Of a stretch of DNA of 9,751 nucleotides, positions 5,950 through 9,751 are shown piece by piece. The stretch is from CALGFH01 sp045807325. GTDB lineage: Bacteria; Actinomycetota; CALGFH01. Positions within the stretch are counted from its first letter, which is position 1; the number at the start of each line of letters is the position of its first letter. The DNA lies in assembly GCA_045807325.1 (NCBI GenBank), contig JBJMHP010000073.1, forward strand, positions 1-9,751. Direction: 5' to 3'. The notes beneath the pieces are model-generated. The model was not told the origin of the DNA, made no database searches, and worked only from the letters and a program-made list of their open reading frames with translations. The position numbers were made by a program, and so were the translations under genes.

Positions 5950-7281
5950 ATGACCTCGACCGGCGCGCCCGGGCCGTCGCCGCCTGGCGACTCCGGCGCC
6001 GACGCCTCCTCCTCCGCCCGCCGCGTGCGGCTGCACGGCTGGCGCCATCCGGCCATCCTGGCCGTGGCCGCGGCCACCGTCGCCGCCGGCTTCGCCCAGT
6101 TCGGGGCGACCAGCTCGCTGGGCGACGTGGCCCGCACCTTCGGCGCCGCCGGCGACGGCACCTCCCTGGTGGCCAGGGTCGGGCTGTCCGGCACGACGCT
6201 GGGGATCGGACTGGCCATCGTCCGGCTCGCCTCCCTGGCCAGCCTGCCCCTGGCCGCGCTGGCCGACCGCCACGGGCGCCGCCGCATGCTGCTCGGCTGC
6301 GTGAGCGGCGGCCTGGCTGTCACCGCCCTGGCCGCCCTGAGCCCCGGCTACTGGTGGTTCGTGGCCCTGTTCGCCATCGGCCGGCCGATGCTGTCGGCCA
6401 CCAACGCCATCGCCGTGGTGGTCGCGGCCGAGGAGACCGAGGCCCGCGACCGGGCCAAGGCGATCGCCCTGATGACGGCCGGGTACGGCATCGGGGCCGG
6501 GCTGACCGCCCTGGTCCGCGGGGCGGCCGGCGGCGACCTGGGGTTCCGGGGCCTGTTCGCCCTCGCCCTGGTGCCCCTGGCCACCGTTCCCCTGCTGGCC
6601 CGCCGGCTGGAGGAGCCCGACCGCTACCAGCGGCTCCGGTCGGCCGCGGACCCCCAGCTGGCCACCGCCCGGCCGGCCGTGCTCGGCCGGGTCCCGGCCG
6701 ACCTCCGCCCCCGCCTGTGGCTTCTGGCCGCGCTCGCCTTCTCGATCGCGTTCGTCACCGGCCCGATGAACACCTTCCTGTTCGTGTACGCCGAGAACGC
6801 GCTCGGGATGTCGCGCTCCTCCACCGCCGCCATGGTCCTGGCCGCCGGCCCCATCGGCCTGCTCGGGCTGCTGGCCGGGCGCTGGGCCGCCGACCGGCTG
6901 GGCCGCCGGCTCACCGCCGCCGGCACCCAGGCCATGGTGGCGCTGGCCGGGATGCTGACCTACAGCGGTTCGCGGGCCGCGGTGGCCGCCGGCTACCTGC
7001 TGGCGGTCCTGGTCTCCTCGGCCTACGCGCCGGCGTTCGGCGCCCTCGGCTCCGAGCTGTTCCCGACCCGGGTGCGGGCGACGGTCGGCGGATGGCTGGT
7101 GGCCGCCGGGGTGCTCGGGGCGGTAGCCGGCCTGGTCGCGTTCGGCCTGCTCACCGACGCCCTGGACAGCTTCGCGACCGCCGCCGTGCTGGTCTGCGCT
7201 CCGGTGGTCCTGACCTGCGTGCTGTTCGCCCGCGTTCCCGAGACCCGCGGCCTAGAGTTGGAGCAGTCGGCGCCCGATTGA
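5950..7281 (+). CDS. MFS transporter, sugar-porter/metabolite-symporter-like
   Basis: This 443-residue protein is a major facilitator superfamily carrier with about twelve membrane segments between residues 33 and 428 and a hydrophilic N-terminal tail of about 30 residues rich in Gly, Pro and Ser. The family's loop motif appears twice, as LADRHGRRRM (104-113) and GRWAADRLGRRL (310-321). The C-terminal half carries ELFPTRVRATVGG (369-381) and ends with PETRGLELE (430-438), both typical of sugar porters and metabolite:H+ symporters. Import of an organic substrate is therefore a little more likely than drug efflux, but the substrate cannot be read from the sequence. The start is an ATG with GAGGG eleven bases upstream, slightly distant. 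It is transcribed divergently from the secreted phosphatase gene, and uptake of a nucleoside or sugar released by that enzyme is a reasonable but unproven link. Confidence 0.88.
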   Translation: MTSTGAPGPSPPGDSGADASSSARRVRLHGWRHPAILAVAAATVAAGFAQFGATSSLGDVARTFGAAGDGTSLVARVGLSGTTLGIGLAIVRLASLASLPLAALADRHGRRRMLLGCVSGGLAVTALAALSPGYWWFVALFAIGRPMLSATNAIAVVVAAEETEARDRAKAIALMTAGYGIGAGLTALVRGAAGGDLGFRGLFALALVPLATVPLLARRLEEPDRYQRLRSAADPQLATARPAVLGRVPADLRPRLWLLAALAFSIAFVTGPMNTFLFVYAENALGMSRSSTAAMVLAAGPIGLLGLLAGRWAADRLGRRLTAAGTQAMVALAGMLTYSGSRAAVAAGYLLAVLVSSAYAPAFGALGSELFPTRVRATVGGWLVAAGVLGAVAGLVAFGLLTDALDSFATAAVLVCAPVVLTCVLFARVPETRGLELEQSAPD

Positions 7282-7347
7282 GCCCGCCTTCCGTGCCCTG
7301 CGGGGTTGCCCGGTTAGGCGGGACGGCTCGGCGGGCAGAGAGGGGTG

Positions 7348-7364
7348 GCGCCGCCCAGCGGCGC
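7348..7364 (+). other. Stem-loop just upstream of the PRC-barrel gene
   Basis: GCGCCG-CCCAG-CGGCGC forms a perfect six-base-pair stem with a five-base loop. It ends 14 bases before the ribosome site of the next gene, inside the 110-base gap after the MFS stop. No T-run follows. It could weaken read-through or affect initiation. I could not identify a clear promoter in this gap. Confidence 0.3.
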
Positions 7365-7378
7365 GGATCGGCGAGCGC

Positions 7379-7385
7379 AAGGAGG
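7379..7385 (+). promoter_or_regulatory. Strong ribosome binding site (AAGGAGG)
   Basis: A full-consensus AAGGAGG six bases before the ATG at 7392 fixes the start of the PRC-barrel gene. It shows that the longer frame opening far upstream at 5916 is not the real gene. Confidence 0.85.
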
Positions 7386-7391
7386 ACGACC

Positions 7392-8717
7392 ATGGCGGCC
7401 TTCGACCCGGCGACGCTTGACCGCTGGCGGGCGCTGGCGATCGTCGACCGGGACGGCACCACGGTGGGCACCATCAGCGAGTTCTACCTGGACCGCGAGA
7501 CCGGCCACCCGACCTGGGCACTGGTCGACACCGGCCTGTTCGGCGCCACCCAGACCTTCGTGCCCCTGGTCCACGCGACCGAGATCAGCGACGGCCTCCA
7601 GGTCCCGTACGAGAAGCGCCACATCAAGGACGCCCCCCGGGTCGACACCCATGACGAGCTCACCCCGGCCGAGGAAGCCACCCTGTTCGCCCATTACGGG
7701 GTGGAGTACGAGCCGACGACCGAGGCGGCAGAGGTCCCGGCGTCCATCGACGAGGCGACGACGGCGACGGTCGAGGGACCGGGTCCAGTTGCGGCGTCCA
7801 GCGAGGAGCCGGCGGCAACGGCCGCCGAGGGCCCCGGTCCGGTCCCGGCAGAGCCCGGGGCCGTGGAGGCGTCAGAGCCAACGGTCGCCGAGGGCGCCGG
7901 TCCCGTCCCGGCAGACCCTGAGTCCGGCGCCAGCGAGGAGCTCGGGTCCGCCGACGGGCCCGGACCGGTTCCGGCGGAACCAGGATCGCCGGCGCCGGCG
8001 CCGACCGAGGCGGTCGACGGCCGATCAGGATCGGTTTCGCCCGAGCCGACCGAGACGGGCCTGGTCGAGCCCGCTACGGATGAGGCCACCGGCCGCCGAG
8101 CCGGCTCCGACCCCGACGCCACGGAGGGTTCGGTGCCCCGCGAGCCAGGCACGGCGGATCCGGACGAGGCGAGGCGGGTCGATCAGCAAGGGCTGGGCGC
8201 CGAGGGCCTCGAGCCAGAGGAGCTCGGTTCGGCGTCCCAACCGCCCGAGGCCCCTGCCGAGGGCGATCGCGATCTCTCCCGGACCGCACCGGTGGAGCCC
8301 GGACTCCCCGGGTCGACCGCGGCGGACCCATACGGTCCGGCCCCGACAACGATGGACAAGGGCGCCCACCCGACCGAGCAACCCGAGGAGGAACCCGTCC
8401 GGTCGCCAGATGAGGCGCCCTGGCCGGGCCCTGCCGGGGCCTTCGAGGAACAGGTGCCCCTCGACCGGCCCACAGGGTCCAGCGACCGCTGGCGCGAGGC
8501 CAAGCAGGCCGCCGAACGCGAACGGATCGCCCGCGCCGCCTCGACCCCGCCCGAGGAGCGCTCCCCCCTCGAGCGTGCCCGTCGCCGCCTGGAACGTCTG
8601 GTCGGCGTCGGTCAGGAGCATCCCGACGAGGACATCTTCCCCACCGACCGGGACGCCGCCGAACGCGCCCGCCGTGCCCGCCTCGACCTGCAGGAGGACG
8701 ACGACCCTAGGCGCTGA
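7392..8717 (+). CDS. PRC-barrel protein with long acidic Pro/Glu-rich tail
   Basis: The 441-residue product has three parts. Residues 10-106 form a PRC-barrel domain of the actinobacterial type, with IVDRDGTTVGTISEFYLD, HPTWALVDTGLFG, TFVPL, VPYEKRHIKDAPRVD and the closing ELTPAEEATLFAHYGVEY. Such domains are small beta-barrels found in stress-linked and RNA- or photosynthesis-associated proteins. Residues 107 to about 365 are low complexity, rich in Pro, Glu, Gly, Ala and Ser, acidic and surely disordered, with four imperfect GPGPVPAEPG-like repeats. The last 75 residues are highly charged: RWREAKQAAERERIARAAS (about 366-384) and ERARRRLERL (394-403) look helical and basic, and an acidic end follows. 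No signal peptide or membrane segment is visible, so it is probably cytoplasmic. Many relatives carry a DUF2382 domain after the barrel; here the tail replaces it. Function is unknown. Confidence 0.85.
   Translation: MAAFDPATLDRWRALAIVDRDGTTVGTISEFYLDRETGHPTWALVDTGLFGATQTFVPLVHATEISDGLQVPYEKRHIKDAPRVDTHDELTPAEEATLFAHYGVEYEPTTEAAEVPASIDEATTATVEGPGPVAASSEEPAATAAEGPGPVPAEPGAVEASEPTVAEGAGPVPADPESGASEELGSADGPGPVPAEPGSPAPAPTEAVDGRSGSVSPEPTETGLVEPATDEATGRRAGSDPDATEGSVPREPGTADPDEARRVDQQGLGAEGLEPEELGSASQPPEAPAEGDRDLSRTAPVEPGLPGSTAADPYGPAPTTMDKGAHPTEQPEEEPVRSPDEAPWPGPAGAFEEQVPLDRPTGSSDRWREAKQAAERERIARAASTPPEERSPLERARRRLERLVGVGQEHPDEDIFPTDRDAAERARRARLDLQEDDDPRR
7773..7985 (+). repeat. Imperfect ~20-residue coding repeats (GPGPVPAEPG type)
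   Basis: Inside the PRC-barrel gene, the core (E/D)G(P/A)GPV(P/A)A recurs at residues 128, 146, 167 and 188, spaced 18, 21 and 21 residues apart and separated by acidic Ala/Ser/Glu linkers. The copies are diverged at the DNA level, which points to old duplication under protein-level constraint rather than recent slippage. Confidence 0.7.
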
Positions 8718-8803
8718 CTCCCTTGGGCAGTATCGCGGCCGCTGCTCCGTACCGGTGTCCGTGCCGGCGCCTACGACTCCGGCGAGTTCGAGATCAGATT
8801 GCG

Positions 8804-9349
8804 CTAGACCGGGACCGGCCCCCGCTGCCCCCCACCGCCCTGGAAATATTCACGCGCCCGGAACCTGAAGACCGCCGCCAAGATGCGCCGCGGCACCGTG
8901 GCGATGGCGTTGTTATAGGTCAGGACGGCGTCGTTGTAGTACTGGCGGGCATAGGCGGCGCGATCCTCGGTGACCGCCAGCTCCTGCTGGAGCTCCAGGA
9001 AGCCCCGGCTGGCCCGCAGATCCGGGTAGGACTCGACCACCGCGAACAGGCTCGTCAGCGCCCCGGTGAGCGCGCTCTCGGCCGAACCTTGGTCAGCCGG
9101 GCCACGGGCGCTGATCGCCCTGGCCCGCGCCTCGGTGACCGCCTCCAGCGTCCCCCGCTCATGGCCGGCATAGCCGTCGACCGTCTCGACCAGACTCGGG
9201 ATCAGGTCAGACCGCCGCCTGAGCTGCATGTCGATCTGGTTCCAGGCGTCGTCCACCTGATCCCGCCGCCGAACGAGCCCGTTGTAGACGAGCACCGAGC
9301 TGACCAGCACGACCACGACGACCGCAAGAACGACGACAGCGGCGGTCAT
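8804..9349 (-). CDS. LemA family membrane protein
   Basis: The product has 181 residues when started at the ATG at 9349, which has AAAGGA six bases upstream. An earlier in-frame start at 9478 would add 43 residues, unlike the family, in front of the membrane segment. One Val-rich transmembrane helix spans 3-21, followed by the LemA core: YNGLV (22-26), VDDAWNQIDMQLRRRSDLIP (32-51), ETVDGYAGHE (55-64), ESYPDLRAS (106-114), LELQQELAVTEDR (118-130) and YYNDAVLTYNNAI (137-149). It ends in a Gly-rich tail. The protein is single-pass and largely helical, a conserved but biochemically undefined envelope family. The length is normal for LemA. It faces the PRC-barrel gene convergently across 86 bases that hold no clear terminator, and it may lie downstream of the PKD-like gene, 129 bases away. 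Confidence 0.93.
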   Translation of the reverse strand: MTAAVVVLAVVVVVLVSSVLVYNGLVRRRDQVDDAWNQIDMQLRRRSDLIPSLVETVDGYAGHERGTLEAVTEARARAISARGPADQGSAESALTGALTSLFAVVESYPDLRASRGFLELQQELAVTEDRAAYARQYYNDAVLTYNNAIATVPRRILAAVFRFRAREYFQGGGGQRGPVPV

Positions 9350-9443
9350 GAGCAGTCCTTTCACCGGCCAGAAGGGACCACAGTTCCAACCCGACCAAGC
9401 CGACGCCCCCGACGAGGGCAGGCAACTTGATCGATCCATCAGC

Positions 9444-9473
9444 AGGCTATCGCAACCCAAGCCAGCCGATAAA
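9444..9473 (-). promoter_or_regulatory. Possible promoter for the LemA gene
   Basis: In the 129-base gap upstream of the LemA gene, the minus strand has TTTATC (9468-9473), 18 bases, then TAGCCT (9444-9449, a TANNNT match). The -35 match is weak. The -10 lies in GCGATAGCCTG, which resembles GCGATAGAGTG upstream of the MFS gene. Confidence 0.22.
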
Positions 9474-9478
9474 CCCAC

Positions 9479-9751
9479 CTACCCCGTCAGCACCGTCCTC
9501 AACTCCGCCACCGGGTAGGTCGTCTCCGCCCGCGACACCAGATCGTCGACCTCTCCAACCCTCCTCCCATCCAGAAACGCCTCAGCCGCCCAGATCACCG
9601 TCACCCCAACCCGGTACGTCCCCCGCCGTCTGAAGGTGGCGTTTACTTCACTTTCTAACCCAGGAACACCTGGACCTATCGTCACAAGCGACCTGTCGCT
9701 ACCGAAGGTCCATCGATCTAATACTCGAAAATTCGCACGAAGTACAGATCC
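9479..9751 (-). CDS. C-terminal end of PKD-like secreted protein (runs off right edge)
   Basis: This frame is open from the right edge to a TAG at 9479-9481, giving the last 90 residues of a larger protein. The pattern is that of a PKD-type beta-sandwich near the end of an actinobacterial exported protein: RWTFGSDRS, comparable to W-x-FGDG, then GPGVPG, then RRRGTYRVGVTVIWAAEA, comparable to a typical GTYxVxVTVxW strand, and a closing TTYPVAELRTVLTG. A GTG at 9685 could be read as a start, but the PKD-like residues continue upstream of it, so the gene surely extends beyond the window. Export and a surface role are inferred from the family; no signal peptide can be seen in this part. The 111 bases nearest the edge are only about 48% G+C, with A/T-ending codons including two TTA codons, unlike the rest of the gene and its neighbours. 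Confidence 0.6.
   Translation of the reverse strand, partial: GSVLRANFRVLDRWTFGSDRSLVTIGPGVPGLESEVNATFRRRGTYRVGVTVIWAAEAFLDGRRVGEVDDLVSRAETTYPVAELRTVLTG

Noticed and set aside
5916..7391. A long upstream extension of the PRC-barrel frame through the MFS gene
   Set aside because: The extension is Arg/Gly/Pro low complexity, and the real start at 7392 has a full AAGGAGG site. The fusion is only a frame that happens to lack stops.
7694..8152. A minus-strand frame with GSAGTGPGPS repeats
   Set aside because: It is the mirror of the Pro/Glu-rich repeats in the PRC-barrel gene on the plus strand.
8718..8803. Terminator between the convergent PRC-barrel and LemA genes
   Set aside because: Apart from the palindrome GCGGCCGC at 8735-8742 and short GCCGG/CCGGC matches, I see no stem of useful length with a T-run.
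9350..9478. A 43-residue N-terminal extension of LemA starting at 9478
   Set aside because: The extension does not resemble the family, whereas the ATG at 9349 has AAAGGA at good spacing directly before the membrane helix.
1..9751. tRNA or rRNA genes, CRISPR arrays, transposases, integrases, attachment sites
   Set aside because: No regularly spaced direct repeats, no terminal inverted repeats, no mobile-element motifs and no tRNA-like folds were seen in the gene-free stretches.

Overview
The window is about 70% G+C or more, with strongly GC-biased third codon positions, canonical AGGAGG-type ribosome sites and actinobacterial gene families (a PRC-barrel protein with the VPYEK signature, a PKD-like secreted protein, a MoxR/VWA pair). 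It most likely comes from a member of the Actinomycetota. I see nothing that fixes the genus. There are no tRNA or rRNA genes, no CRISPR array, no insertion sequence and no phage genes.

Layout, left to right. (1) Positions 1-1862, plus strand: the 3' part of a MoxR-type AAA+ ATPase gene (its 5' end lies outside the window), joined by an ATGA overlap to a BatA-like membrane-anchored VWA protein. (2) Positions 1889-5601, minus strand, convergent: a large secreted protein that fuses an alkaline-phosphatase/nucleotide-pyrophosphatase (NPP) superfamily domain to a UshA/CD73-type 5'-nucleotidase. A single-base deletion at about 2368-2371 splits off the last ~155 residues of the 5'-nucleotidase C-terminal domain. 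A TTGACA promoter and a good ribosome site support the start at 5601. (3) Positions 5602-5949: a 348-base divergent intergenic region with a promoter facing left, a possible promoter facing right, a 14-base perfect palindrome, a GC hairpin and a lone DnaA-box-like site. (4) Positions 5950-8717, plus strand: an MFS transporter, then a PRC-barrel protein with a long acidic, Pro/Glu-rich repetitive tail. (5) Positions 8804-9349, minus strand: a LemA-family membrane protein. (6) Positions 9479-9751, minus strand: the C-terminal 90 residues of a PKD-like protein that runs off the right edge, in a stretch whose base composition falls to about 48% G+C.

How the genes may work together. MoxR ATPases act with VWA partners as chaperone-like remodelling pairs, so the first two genes form a unit. 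The fused phosphatase could carry out two successive steps outside the membrane: phosphodiester or pyrophosphate cleavage to a 5'-nucleotide, then removal of its phosphate to give nucleoside plus phosphate. The divergently transcribed MFS carrier could take up a product, but nothing in the sequence proves this. The fusion and its frameshift are the most interesting items here; the odd composition at the right edge comes next. I do not see a clearly undescribed defence or mobile system.
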